Source: Pleurostoma richardsiae (taxonomy: Eukaryota; Ascomycota; Sordariomycetes; Calosphaeriales; Pleurostomataceae). Taken from it: DNA of 34,138 nt. Positions 12,405 through 23,210 of the stretch are shown one piece after another. How positions within the stretch are numbered: position 1 is the first letter of the stretch; each line of letters opens with the position of its first letter. The stretch is from positions 1-34,138 of the forward strand of contig JANBVO010000093.1 of the NCBI GenBank assembly GCA_030052745.1. Reading direction: 5' to 3'. Position numbers and translations under genes: made by a program. The notes below the pieces were generated by a model that was not told the DNA's origin, did no database searches, and saw nothing but the letters and a program-made list of their open reading frames with translations.

Positions 12405-12494
12405 CTCGGACGCGGGGAGTCGAACCCCGGGCTGATGAGAACTCCAATTGTTTGAAGTTGAGAGTCATCGATGTTACCGCTACACCACGCCCGA
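12405..12494 (-). tRNA. tRNA-Glu, anticodon CTC, with a 19-nt intron
   Basis: Read on the minus strand the sequence folds as a complete tRNA. The 7-bp acceptor stem is TCGGGCG with CGTCCGA (one G-T pair). The D arm is GTGT/ACAT around a GG-containing loop. The anticodon stem is GATGA/TCATC, and the T arm is CGGGG-TTCGACT-CCCCG. The anticodon loop starts CT-CTC-A, so the anticodon is CTC (reads GAG). The discriminator base is G, as in fungal tRNA-Glu. A 19-nt intron (12440-12458 on the + strand) sits one base after the anticodon, the canonical place. CCA is not encoded. A T7 terminator follows. The internal A and B boxes are the D-arm and the GGTTCGACTCC sequence. Confidence 0.92.
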
Positions 12495-14397
12495 ATTTTT
12501 GGGCGAAGGATCGACTGGAGTGGACTCCCGTCGGTACCTGGTTGTTGCGGAATGTTGCTTTGTCATATTATATAAAGCCTTATTGATATCTGGTACCATC
12601 CAAAATTCAACAGCGCGCCGCCAATGTCCAAACCTAGATCTTTAGCAGGCTATGCACTCTTTGTGAATACGCCTACAGCTAGAATCAATGTCTACTTTGC
12701 CCATTCACTAATAAAGGGTCGACATAAAACATCTACAGCAATGCATCCTGTGTCGCGTGCCTTGTTGCCGTAAGAGGCTACTCTCAGCTGCAACGTCATG
12801 GACTCGTGCAATCCGGGTAGAACGGCCGATGATCAGCGAGCCGTTGGCGTCAGCAATGTGCATGAGAAAAATTGGGTTCCTCACCAACCTCCAGGGCCAC
12901 GGCCGCATCAAAGAAGCCGTCTCGGTGCACTCCCGCAGAATCTACGATCTTAGGAGTACCGGCTTGGCAGTTGCTTGAGCTCATCACATCTTTTGTGCAC
13001 TTTGTTTGCTGATGGTACGCACCACGCACAGTCATTTTTTGACTGTGTTAGACTGATCATGTCCAACCAGGCAAGATCACCGCCTTCTAGCTGTACATCG
13101 CATGATGCACATCGACATAATTTGCAATGATTTGCCGGCTCCAATTCCTGACTCCAAGGCCCGAGGTGATCCCCTCTGCATAGAGAAGCTAGGCTTGTCC
13201 GGGAAATAACTGCGTGTGCTGTTGGCTGCCGTCAAGCGGCACAGTCAAACAGCACAGTCACCAGAGACGATTGGCATGGCATGTCTCCGTGGAGTCCTGG
13301 TTATTGAACCCGGAAAGACCGCAGCAACAAACGCAGGCCTGACCTACATGATCCGTCAGATTATCATATTCCTGTTGACGATCTTCTACCAGGAGCTTGA
13401 TCGTGGCTCGCTTCCTTCGAAAGTTCGAATTGCTAATACGGTGCAGGACAGCCGACCCCTGCTTCCGGCCCTTTTAAGCTAGGCTAAGCTTTTGGCTTCT
13501 TACAGTAGCGGGAGCGTCGTCCGGAGGACTAACAGGACTAACTAGACCCTTGTCGAAAAAAACAGCATGACACCCTAGATCAAGCGCCAGTTGGCAGTGG
13601 CTGAGCATGCCGGGGAAGCAGGCAGCGACCGGATCCTAGCATTGACTCCGTATTGAAGGACCTGGCCATGTCGACCAACGCGCCTATCGAGTCTCGAAAT
13701 ACCACCCTACTAGGCCTTATCAATACTGACCAAAGCGAACTACCCTCGAACGAGAAAGGCTGGTCAGCGAACTGGGCCATATCACGTCAACAGGGGTGCT
13801 AATCGCGCATGATCCAGACCGCCTGCGCCCAATGGATTGCCTTATCATGTTCTGGCCCTCTGGCCTCAGTGCGTTAGGAAGGGTTCAACGAGGGTGCCTT
13901 GCATCTCGGTTGCAGGTCCCGAGGGAGGGCGCCGTGGTTGTTGACCTTAAGTAGAAGCCGAGCTGCTCGCCCTTCTGCTAGACAGACGTCATCCGTCATC
14001 CGTCCCCATATATCAAAATCATTGCCAGCCCGGCACAGGACCTATGATCCCCTCCATCCTCCTCCCTGTCTACGTGTTTTCTTCTCCAAAGGAGACTGTC
14101 TTAACAGAGCCGAGAAAACAGAGCCAAGAGGCCATTCAGGGGTCCAATTATCTCCTTCTACCCGATTGTCTTATTTCCTCGTATGGTAACCATTTAGCCT
14201 CAACATACTGCCACCGCTTAACGTCTTCAACCATATTCGAGCATATCTCATAAGGCTCCAGCGGTCAATTTTCGGAGGAACTGCAACGTTGCTGTTTCAC
14301 ACGGAATCCCGCGTGCTTGCCGTCGTGCCGGAAGGCCGGTGGCAAGTGTCGTGTCACTGAGCGGTTCTATAAAAGAGTGCTTACGACCCCGTCGGAC
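12495..14397. other. Intergenic region between tRNA-Glu and the SGNH hydrolase
   Basis: About 1.9 kb. Apart from a possible minus-strand relic at 12708-13000 (listed separately) no gene can be supported. Open frames at 13216-13482 (+), 13580-13780 (-) and 13899-14189 (+) lack recognisable domains. TATAAAAG at 14368-14375 resembles a TATA box, but it lies only 23 bp before the ATG at 14398, so its role is uncertain. Confidence 0.45.
12708..13000 (-). pseudogene. Possible frameshifted gene relic, family not recognised
   Basis: Two minus-strand frames (down to 12850 and from about 12911 on) overlap at a run of five T. Together they read like protein: KIVDSAGVHRDGFFDAAVAL before the run, and LMHIADANGSLIIGRSTRIA after it. 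A one-base slip at the T run would connect them. There is no clear start, no continuation upstream and no family I can name. The composition is unlike the surrounding chance frames, but this may still be coincidence. Confidence 0.22.
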
Positions 14398-15436
14398 ATG
14401 GCTACCGACACAGAAGTGAACCGTCCTGCGGGACAAGGGACATCAGCATCGGGCGATAATGAGGGAGATCGGAGCCATGACCAGAACTCCGGAGAGACAG
14501 GCTCTTCAACAAGTACAGAGCAAAGTGTTAAAGGCTTGCCGTCCGTTGCCAAGCGGAGAGCATCACTCTGGCAGCCTCGCACCTGGTCCCGCAAGATGAT
14601 TATCATAGCCTCCATTATCATGGCCGTGGTGTGTATAGTACCAGGTGGGTTTCTTTCGGCAATGAGGGCACCTGTCACGACGTGAATGCTAACACCGTCT
14701 TCCAGCCGTCACCGTACCCGTAGTACTGCACGCACGGCACTCCCACCACTCTCAGTCGGAGGCCCTGAGCAACGGATTAGCGCTGCGAATCATGCCGCTC
14801 GGCGCCTCCATCACCTGGGGCACGCTCTCCACCGACGGCAACGGCTACCGTAACGACTTACGGACGAACCTCACGACAGGTGGCAACGCCGTCAACATGG
14901 TGGGCAGCCGGAAGCATGGCACCATGGCGGACAGTGACAACGAGGGCTGGCCCGGCTACGTTATCGACCAGGTGCACGACAAGGCGCGAACCTCGGTGCC
15001 GAAATGGAAGCCCAACGTCATCCTGGTCAACGCCGGCACCAACGACTGCCTGCAGAACAGAAACGTCACGCACGCGGCGGACCGCATGCGGAGCATGATC
15101 GACGACCTGCTGGTGTGGTCGCCCCGGGCGACCATCGTGCTGTCGACGCTGATCGTGAACAAGGATAACAAGACGGAGGCCCGCGTGGAGTCCGTCAACG
15201 AGGACTACCGCGCACTGGCCGGGGACCTGCAGGCGAACGGAACGCACCTAGTGCTCGCGGAGATGCATGGGTCCGACGGGCCACAGTTGGCGGACATGGC
15301 GGACCAGACGCACCCAAATGACACGGGGTACGCCAAGATGGCAGCCATCTGGTACGCCGCGCTCAGGGAGGCAAGCAACAAGGACTGGCTGCAGCAGGCT
15401 GAGAATGTAGGGATCCCGGACAACGGCGGGTCATAA
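14398..15436 (+). CDS. Membrane-anchored SGNH (GDSL-type) hydrolase
   Basis: Probable esterase or deacetylase of the SGNH superfamily; the substrate is unknown. Two exons, 14398-14644 and 14706-15436, flank a 61-bp intron with a GCTAAC branch site; the product is 325 aa. Residues 1-65 are polar and probably cytosolic. A hydrophobic segment at about 67-91 (MIIIASIIMAVVCIVP onwards) would make it a type II membrane protein or a signal anchor, with the enzyme outside the cytosol. Block I is MPLGASITWG with nucleophile S117. Block III is NAGTND (N195). Block V is DQTHPNDTGY with D282 and H285. The Asp of the classical GDS is Ala here. Three sequons (NVT, NKT, NGT) fit a secretory-pathway location. 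An in-frame ATG at 14317 would lengthen the N-terminus by 27 residues; 14398 has the better context (GACATGG). It converges with the membrane protein gene at 16306-18867. Confidence 0.85.
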
Positions 15437-15668
15437 GCTGGGCCGCTGCTCCAACACCCAATTGTCTTCTTTTCAACGTGCACATACATTAGCGAGGAGT
15501 TCATGGAGCGATTTGCCGCTTTTCCACCTGGGGTTAGAGTTAGACGTGATATATCGATACGCCCCAATCAACTTTGAATAGCTTCGATGATAACTGAAGG
15601 AGCCCAAAACTAACACCACCCAGCTATAGGACCCGGCATTGCTTCTTCAGCACTCTCAAGTCTCAAAT

Positions 15669-16014
15669 CACGATATATCTGCCCCCCCGTCGTCCAATCG
15701 CGGACCTGCCCTGCACCACCGAGCTCTTGGTGGCAATCCTCAAGCAGAGCCCTGACCTCAGCTGCCTATGGAACCTAGATCTCGATGACTTCGATCTCGA
15801 TTATTCCAGGCCCCTCGACCCGGCGATCTCGCCCTTGGTACTACGGAGCTTTGTCCACCTCGCGCACAAGGTCCACTTATTGGCTCACTCGTGCATCAAC
15901 CGCTGTATCTAGAGATGCTCGTACATCAAGCCATTCGAATCCTCCGCCCTTCAAGTGTGCCAGGAACTAGACCCGAGCGGACACAAGAAGACATTTCTTT
16001 CGTAGTGGCTTCAG
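15669..16014 (+). pseudogene. Possible F-box-type gene relic
   Basis: The frame running through 15731 reads ADLPCTTELLVAILKQSPDL followed by SCLWNL, resembling an F-box opening (LPTELL..IL..). It continues to a segment FVHLAHKVHLLAHSCINRC, resembling the HLLAHxC motif I recall next to F-boxes in some fungal proteins. The frame is then closed by TAG at about 15910, yet continues protein-like beyond it (IKPFESS, ELDPSGHKKTF) to a second stop near 16005. No start codon, length or splice pattern gives a working gene. The F-box assignment is by eye on a short stretch and could be wrong. Confidence 0.3.
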
Positions 16015-16305
16015 AGTGCTCCCGTCTACTGTTAAATACCCACGACTTGTTTCTATGTTGCGTCTCAGCAATGATAAAGAAACCGTCTTGACTATTCTCC
16101 CCCCGCGATGCTGGTAACACTCTTTGCTCGAGTTGCTCACAGCTGTCCCACTGAGCGGGCAGGTGAAGGCGGCGGCAGTAGTGTCGGCACACTCACGAAG
16201 AAAGCAACCTTCAAACATAATTTTCGCATTTTCTATACATAAAATAGGTATGACTTAGTATGGTAAGGTTACTTCCTACCTATGTTCATCATGCAGTGAG
16301 GGCTC

Positions 16306-18867
16306 CTAGTGTCTAGGCTCCTCCGCTGCACCTGTCCTAGGGGCACTTCTTTCAATCCTAGTGCTAACTGGTTCTGCTGCAGTATCTACCTCATCCAGGG
16401 TTTCTCGCGAGAGCCCAAGATCATCACCGCTGGCTGCAAGCGTAGGCCCGGTAGTCTCGCTCGTCTCGCTCTCCGCTCGACTGGGGATAGTGCTAGAGGT
16501 CTCCATCCTCTGAGCAACGATCCCCCGCGGGTCCTCCATAGCTTCTTCGGTCTGGACTATCAACGCTGACTTTTGTCTTGCTTCAGGCATGGGCATCCCC
16601 CCGTCCGTATTTGTCCTGCAAACGATACACGGGGCTGATGGATATCTCGCCAGTCCGCCCTTCTCAAAGGGTTTGCAGACAGCAACAGGTTCGACCGTCA
16701 CTGGGATGTCGGCCTTGCTCCGCTCCCAAGTCCCGACGCCAGCATTCTCAAGAACTATAGCGAGCATCTGATACTTCTGGTCTGCGAGCCGCGCTACCCG
16801 GCCAGCCTCCGCCGCCCCCGATAGGTCCCTGCCCTTCTTCAGATGCCTCTCTCGGACGGACCGGAGACAGGCCGGCAGGGCAGCTGAGATGGCGATGATA
16901 GTCACGCTGAAAACGATGACGAGCACGAGTGCCAGCACGCTGAAATTCTGCACCGCCGCCGTGGAGCGGATGAGCTGGTTCTGGCACAGATAGTCGAAGC
17001 TGGCTGTCAGGTTCAGCAGGCGATAGGCTGTGTTCAGGTAGCTCATGTTGACGTTTGGGTACAACACCTCGGGGTGCCCAGTGGGCCACGGCTTGACCGC
17101 CCATTCAAGCAGGGAGTACTGCAGACTGGCGAGGTTAGTCTCGAACCATAGCTGTACCTCGCTGATCCACTGCGTCGCGGGCACCCAGGCTACATTGTAG
17201 CTGTTGAGCTCAGCCACGGTCAGGCCTACGCCGGAGAGCGTCAGTAGAAACTAGATAGTGTAGGCGATAGCAGGTAAGTGTAGGTCTTTACCAGAAGGGC
17301 CAAACGCGCCACTTGTCCCGAACTGACCGACGAGGTTGATTGTCTCGAACATGCGCATGGCGGTCACCCTCTGGACATCGTTGTAGTCTAGGTTGTTGTA
17401 CCGATATATGTCGTTCCCTAGGCCCCAGATGCCGTTCATGCCGGTACAGCGGCCATTGACGGGGTTGCAGAACTGCATCTGGTCCTTGCAGACGACCATG
17501 CCAAAGGCGTTGGTTGGGTAATAGACTGGAAGGTCGGGGTTCTGCGACGAGGAAGTCTCACCAAAAACTGCTTCGTGCGCTAGGAAGAGCGGATCGTCGG
17601 CTGGGAAGTAGTAGAACATACTCCCTTGAGTCACGACCCAGGTCGTCACATCGCCGTCCGCTGCGTTGAAGGGCGGGCCTAGCAGGATCTCCTCTCTCAC
17701 GCGCTCATCCGGGATGTCTGCTCTCCAGAATGATCTCCTACTCCTGTGTCACTACGTGTGCATCATTTTGTCAGAGTCTGGACCAAAAGTGTGACTCACT
17801 GTGCGTTGAACCCGGTCCTCGAGAATACTTGGTTGGCATTGATCTCAAAGGAGATCAGTCCGTTCGGATAGTCTTCCGAGTAAGCCACAATCACGCCGAT
17901 ATAGCTGCTGTTGACCTCTCGGCCCAAAAACTCCTGGGTAAGTGTGTAGGTGTCTGTGGTGAGATTCGTCGTGTCGACAACACCGCAGGTGACCAACTTG
18001 CGAAATTTTACGCGGTCTTTGGGAGAGGAATTCATGCCGAAGTGGACGTGCGAGTCAAGGAGGCCAGAGTCCATCTGCCAGGCAGGTCCTTGAGTCATAT
18101 TCGGACCCAGGCATGTGGTGTTGATGCTCCAAGGGCACGGAACCTCACCACTACTAAAGGGGAGAGTGGACTGGACGAAGGAGGCGTCTTTAGGATGGGC
18201 CCCGGAGTAGGCGCTTCTGGCATAGTCACGAGCCTGCACCATTTGCTCATTTTGGTAGGTCGCAATGGTGTTCATGAACGCAGGGTCAACATCTCGCCCG
18301 CCCCGGAAGTTATAAGCTTCCTGGTCAGGTGCATTGAGATAGAAGTCACCGCAATCGCTTTGGGTTGCGAGAACCAGAACGTCCTGATAACTGCATGCCC
18401 AGACGTCAGATATATCTGAACTTTCATCGCCGGGGGTAGTAACAAGAGTCATACCTCTTCGTGGCAACCTCGGCGACAAAGACACCAGCTGCGGCGAATG
18501 CGAGGAAGAATAGAGCAGAAAGCGCAGTGAGGGAGAGTGTTCGCCTCTTGACACGCTTGGCTCGCCCATGCCACGCCCGCTGCAAATCGAGAGAGTCAAT
18601 CATAGCATCGAAAACGGAGCCACCCCCTCGGAACAGGATCTGGAGTTGCTGATGCAGCGCGTCGTGTCCTTGTCTCGCAGCTAGTCTCTGGTGTATATAC
18701 AAGGACAGGATAGACCAAGCCCTAGTTCCTGCCCACGCGACAAGCGAGGAAAGGGCCGCGATCAAATAGTTACCCCATCTGATGGGCACAGTCAAGGTGG
18801 CGCCGACAACGGGAGAGGAATAGTCGTAGTTCAACCACACGCCGGTCCGGATTGTGTAATTGGACAT
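16306..18867 (-). CDS. Fungal three-pass membrane protein with large ectodomain, function unknown
   Basis: Four exons on the minus strand: 18867-18455, 18390-17800, 17743-17292, 17225-16306. Introns are 64, 56 and 66 bp with all phases matching, giving 791 aa. The second intron's acceptor could lie 6 nt further on. The N-terminus (RTGVWLNYDYSSPVVGATLT) matches a recurrent opening in a large uncharacterised ascomycete membrane-protein family. TM1 is at about 33-58 and TM2 at 110-133. A roughly 440-residue, Cys-containing, sequon-rich domain follows (NTT, NMT, NSS, NLT). TM3 is at about 580-605, and a polar, probably disordered tail of about 185 residues ends the protein. The topology suggests that the large central domain faces the lumen or exterior and the tail the cytosol. 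I know of no biochemical function for this family. Confidence 0.8.
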
Positions 18868-20236
18868 AGTCGCTGAGATCCAAAAGACGAGGACAGCTTG
18901 TGGGTACCAATGTCAGGGACAGTGAACAGGTATTAAATGATCAATGATCATGTAGGTATTGCTGTTGAGATGAGAGCTCCAGGGCTCGCCTGACTGAACG
19001 AGTCCTCCTTTTATATCTCGGAAGTGTCAGGCCCAGCAATACCATCGTTTTCAACCATCCTCAGCTGAAAGACTGTCCGATCCAGCCCCCACCTGCAGTC
19101 CCCTCCAGCATAGAGCACCTTCATGGGTGAAGTTATACGTGCTATCCCAAGATGTTAGACATCGCTTCCTGAATAATTGTTATCTATCCGGGGAAAGCAG
19201 CGCCCAAGCCCTGGATCAGTCAGCACAATGCTCTAGATATCCGCAAGCCAGCGCGACCATTGAGATATAGCTCGCTGCCGAGAATTCGAGTCTGCGGTGC
19301 CAATGCAAGTCATGTGTCCCTGAACGAATCAACAGACACCAAGCCTGCAGCTAAGCCTAAATTCGGTTCATGAGAAGGCTGCCTCACGCGTTAGCCGCTC
19401 CTCGTTGCTTCTAGGGCCTGGATCCTCGGTGCAGGCAGGAAGCAGAAGCAAGCAAGCATCGAGATCGATCTTTTCACTTGACGGTTAACACATACCCGCA
19501 AAATATTGCGAGGTTGTGGCGTGCCTGGATGCGGTGACTTAGTTTCTGACTCCATTGGCCTATTCACGTTCAGCTCGTGGCACACATGAAAGTCCTTTGC
19601 AGGTACAGGTCTGTTGTATGCGTCAAGTATGATTATGGCACATACAGCTCCTATTTAGAGCTGCATTAGACCTCGTATTGCCTGGTGTTGACAAAAGTCT
19701 GACCGGTCGAATTCGGAGAGTATACACAAGAGCTCGGACTACCCATTTTACATATGGCATGTTCAGCAGCGATAAGAGCCTATTCCGTATTTACTTCATG
19801 AACTCGATTCCAAACGTAGGTCTACGCACTCATGGCTTGCTAGTGTTCCCCGACTTCTTTCAGATATGCATCTAAGGGAGAGTCGTGGTCGACTTGTAGA
19901 GGTGAGCTTGTTTCAAAAACGACCACGAATAAAGCTTTTGATATAGACTTCGAGGATATGCCTCTGTACCTACTGAGTTGAGTGGACAAAGACCGAATAC
20001 GTGGGTAGGTAGTGAAGTTAAAGACTACAAATAGATCCGTGCAGGACATTGATTCTGGAGAAAAGCCGTATCATGGGTAGTGAGTGCAATACAAGGGCTC
20101 GCTAGCAACATACGGGAAACTGTCGCGGATTACAATATGAACCACCTTTCATAAATCATATCCTGTTATCTGACCCTCATAACTGCCACCTCTGTCACTG
20201 AACGGCCGAACTGGACCCCCCCACCCCAATTGGCAT
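18868..20236. other. Intergenic region between the membrane protein and the GFA gene
   Basis: About 1.4 kb holding the upstream region of the minus-strand membrane protein gene and the 3' flank of the GFA gene. The open frames here (for example 19391-19585 -, 19678-19875 +) show no domain or splice pattern. No repeat or RNA gene was found. Confidence 0.45.
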
Positions 20237-20711
20237 TCACACAAACTCTGCCTTCTGCTCAACCTCGGGAGTGGGCTGAATCCACTCGGCACGATGGCAG
20301 GTCCATAACTCAACGGTCGGTTTCTCCTTGATAAGATCATGGCTGTCGATCGTGCCGGCCTGTACCATATATACCGACTTGAACATTTCGGCCTCACTCT
20401 CTTTGATGAGCGTTGTCCCGCAGTCTGGGCAGAAACGGTACCCAACCTCGACGCCGCTCTCCTGGGTGAACGAGTTATATTTGGGAGTGCCCGCGGTGAA
20501 CTTGAAGTTCTCTCGGGGAACAATGAAGTTGTAGGTAAAGCCGGTACCGGTGAGTTTCTGGCACTCATAGCAATGGCAGACTGCCTAGGATGCGAAATTT
20601 AGCTACGCCTCTGAAGAATAGCGGCTTGGGAGATAAGGTTCGTACCTTCGTGGTGGGCTCGCCGGTGTACTCGTAAGTGACTCCCTTACAAACACAGCTG
20701 CCGGCCGCCAT
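20237..20711 (-). CDS. GFA / CENP-V domain protein (Mss4-like zinc fold)
   Basis: Two exons, 20711-20646 (22 codons) and 20584-20237, flank a 61-bp phase-0 intron; the product is 137 aa. The family is named after a bacterial glutathione-dependent formaldehyde-activating enzyme, but most fungal members have no proven activity. The zinc-binding cysteines are all present: C6-x-C8 (SCVCKGV), C25-x-C27-x2-C30 (CHCYECQKLTG) and C74-x2-C77 (FCPDCGT). The start is fixed by exon 1, which carries the first CxC pair. Longer open frames over the same bases in other phases (20149-20568 and 20603-20872) are shadows. No signal peptide is seen; probably cytosolic. Confidence 0.88.
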
Positions 20712-22632
20712 CTTGAAGTGAGTTGAAAGGGTTCAGAAGTCTTGGCAATGGAATATTCTCGGAGGTGGGCAGTAGCAAGATTAATGTCCGATGGGTAGGT
20801 TCTTATGTATGGGTTGAATTCCATGTGCCGACAGCGGGCACCGTGAGGTTTAATATAGGGCTCAGTCCTCATTTCAAGTCTTGATAATGGTACTTCTGTC
20901 GACGTATCGCCGGTTTCAGGGATAGGTGCCGCATCTTACGTGAGATCCTGGCTATCAAGACGCCACTACATACTGTATGCGCATGCAGTAGGACGGACTT
21001 TTTTTCTTTCCATGTCGAACAAGGCGGCTGCAACGATCAGGTGCTATTGTAGTGCAACCTGTGGCTTGCATACGCTTATGTGAGTCTGTCAACCGAGCTG
21101 GTGACAGAGCTGTGCGTCCTTACGATAATAGGTCAATTTCGACGCCTTTGCTGGCCTGCTGACTGCCGCGCTGGATGAAAGCAAGGGAGGACCCTGGATG
21201 ACACACGCTTGACATAGTATAGGAATCAGGCACTGGGGCTGGTCAACAGAGTTGTCATTTTCTTTGTCCTCCTGGCGTCGGTACCTTCCATTAGTTAATG
21301 ACGTAGAAGGCGCCATCATTTCCTAGCCCGTGGAGGACATAAACCACTAGACATATCCGTTCCTCTTCTCTTTTAATATGTACCCTTAGAGTCTGAGGGA
21401 AATTTACTCTCGAAGTGTCAAGCTGCGGCCCTAGCGGCTCCACCTTCTGGAAACTCTGGGATGAATGTCGTTCAGACGATATTGTCTGGCGAAGTGTTCG
21501 AGCTTGGAAACCGCACTGACGAGGAGGGGAGTAACACCGGGACCAGTAACGTGAAGTTTCAGAGTCACCGGCAGGGATCAACATATCGTATCCGAAGGCA
21601 TTTTACAGTAAGTGAACTGTTCCTGCATGATCTAGCTAGGACGCGACTACGACACCAGTATGGAATTTTCCCTACGGTTTTGGGGATATCATGGTTTGAA
21701 CTCTGCCCCTGGACGAGACGACGATGTATGACTACCGATAATTGAAAGGCCATAACGAGGAGGCCGACCGACTCAGATAATCTTGTGTCAGGGGCGCGTA
21801 ATTGGATCATGAGACATGACTGCGTAGTCAAGACGATCTGAGGTGAAAGCGAAGTTCATCTTACATTGGTATGAGTAGGGCAAGACAGCGACACCCGACG
21901 CTGCTCTCCCACAGAGGCAGTTTGTTTAACCTGAAGTTCTCGCAACCTCGGTCTCCTAATCGCTAACACAGCGGACGCACCATCCAACTATCAAATCCTT
22001 AACTTCTAATCGCAGCCCCATTGTCCCACCTGGCAAAGGCGTAAGTTCATTTCCCGGATCCTTAATTATCCATTCACAATGACGATCAACCTTCATATCG
22101 TTTCGATTTGGTGCGGTACACAGAGAAAAAGCTGGAGGCGCACCAGGAGAGCTGGGGGCCAGAGGTTGAAGTCGAGATCGAGATCAAGCTAGACGAGGTT
22201 GATACAAAGATCAGTTTCTGGATGCACAAGAAGGCGGCAACTATGATATCTTGAAGTCTCAGCTTCCTTGTGCCTGGAAAATTGGCCACCGGGAATTTAG
22301 GAGGGAGATAGAGTGGAAGCAGAACGAGGATGGAGACGAAGACAGCGGCGACGATGGTGTAATAAGGGGTAGTGATCAAAACAGCAAGGATGACTACAAT
22401 AGCATAGTTTCCATCACAAAGAAACGATTGACCATCATCGTGTTCTCCGAACGCCTGCATTGCCGTGAAGTTCCTGTTCGTCTAACCGTAGCCTGCCCAT
22501 CCCGGCGTCCAAGCCGTCACCCACAGTGCCGCGGCTGCTGGCCTAACCATCGGTCGTACCCTTTACCAAGCGTCCCCCACCAGCCAAAAGAGACACTCAT
22601 ATTTCTCACATTCCTCCTCACATACGTTTAGT
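20712..22632. other. Intergenic region between the GFA gene and the secreted-protein gene
   Basis: About 1.9 kb with no gene I can establish. The 21.3-21.8 kb frames show no domain. Between about 21960 and 22125 there are several good splice-like signals (GCTAACACAG, TTCTAATCGCAG, GTAAGT), next to the acidic coding-like stretch listed at 22062-22252. A small multi-exon gene on the + strand is therefore possible but unproven. Confidence 0.4.
22062..22252 (+). other. Coding-like stretch, unresolved
   Basis: One + strand frame reads as a charged, protein-like sequence (YRFDLVRYTEKKLEAHQESW, then EVEIEIKLDEVDTKISFWMH) and closes at a TGA near 22252. It lacks an ATG and would need an upstream exon. 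The opposite strand (22460-22086) is also open and translates as a hydrophobic protein, as expected for the complement of acidic codons, so only one reading can be right. No family recognised. Confidence 0.2.
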
Positions 22633-23210
22633 TTACTTCTCTGCAACACCAGTGCCGGGCAGGGCAGCCGCCTCCTGGTTGTTGTCGACAATGATGCCCA
22701 CACCCGACGCCGGTGTGCCGAGCTGAATCTTGGGACCCTTCTGCAGGGCCGCCTCCGCGTAGGTCAGGGCCCTATCGAAGCCAGCCAGGTCGCGCTTCTG
22801 CGGCTGCTCGGTCGCCTCCTCACGCTTGCCTAGGCGGGGATCGAGCTCCTTCGCCGAGCCTGGAACGGGCAGACTTGCCTGTCAGTACAGCTGTCAATAC
22901 CGGCTTGGTTTCTTTTTGTCTTGCATGGGTCTCCCGTGGGTGGGCAACTGACCTCCTCGTTCAGGACACCTTTCTCAGAGATGGTAGCAGCCTCAACAGG
23001 TGCTTCGGCGGTGTTGGCGGCCGCCCCGGTGACAGCAGCGCCCTCGAGGGTGTTGACTAAGGCCTCTGCGGTTGCTTCACCTCCGAAAGAGATCTCACCG
23101 TCACCAACCACCAGGGCGGGGGAGTAAGCGCCAAGGTTGATGTTGAGAGGGAGGGCCTGAGCAGCCGTGGCGGCGAGGGCCAGGAGGACCGTGGCAGACT
23201 TGAAATACAT
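22633..23210 (-). CDS. Small secreted cysteine-free protein with Kex2-type processing sites
   Basis: Two exons, 23210-22953 and 22878-22633, flank a 74-bp phase-0 intron (GTCAGT...CTGACAG); the product is 167 aa. The frame upstream of the ATG is also open, but MYFKSATVLLALAATAAQA is a clear signal peptide with cleavage near residue 19, so 23210 is chosen. The mature part begins LPLNINLGAYSPALVVGDGE and is Ala/Glu-rich. Two dibasic KR sites follow, at 104-105 (LGKR) and 114-115 (QPQKR). Kexin cleavage there would release a C-terminal peptide of about 52 residues (D116-K167). There is no cysteine in the whole protein, unusual for a small secreted fungal protein. Family and function are not recognised. 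Its upstream region carries the GCCAAG cluster at 23548-24022. The acceptor choice is the only one I found that keeps a long frame; a 41-bp alternative intron using GTATTG is possible but less likely. Confidence 0.75.

Noticed and set aside
17730-18419. 229-residue + strand frame opposite the membrane protein gene
   Set aside because: It lies antisense to exon 2 of the membrane protein, whose sense reading has intact splice phases and membrane segments.
20149-20568. 139-residue minus-strand frame over the GFA gene
   Set aside because: Out of phase; the spliced frame gives all seven zinc-binding cysteines.
22086-22460. Hydrophobic minus-strand frame resembling a two-helix membrane protein
   Set aside because: Hydrophobic runs are the expected complement of the acidic + strand codons; no signal peptide, splice pattern or family.
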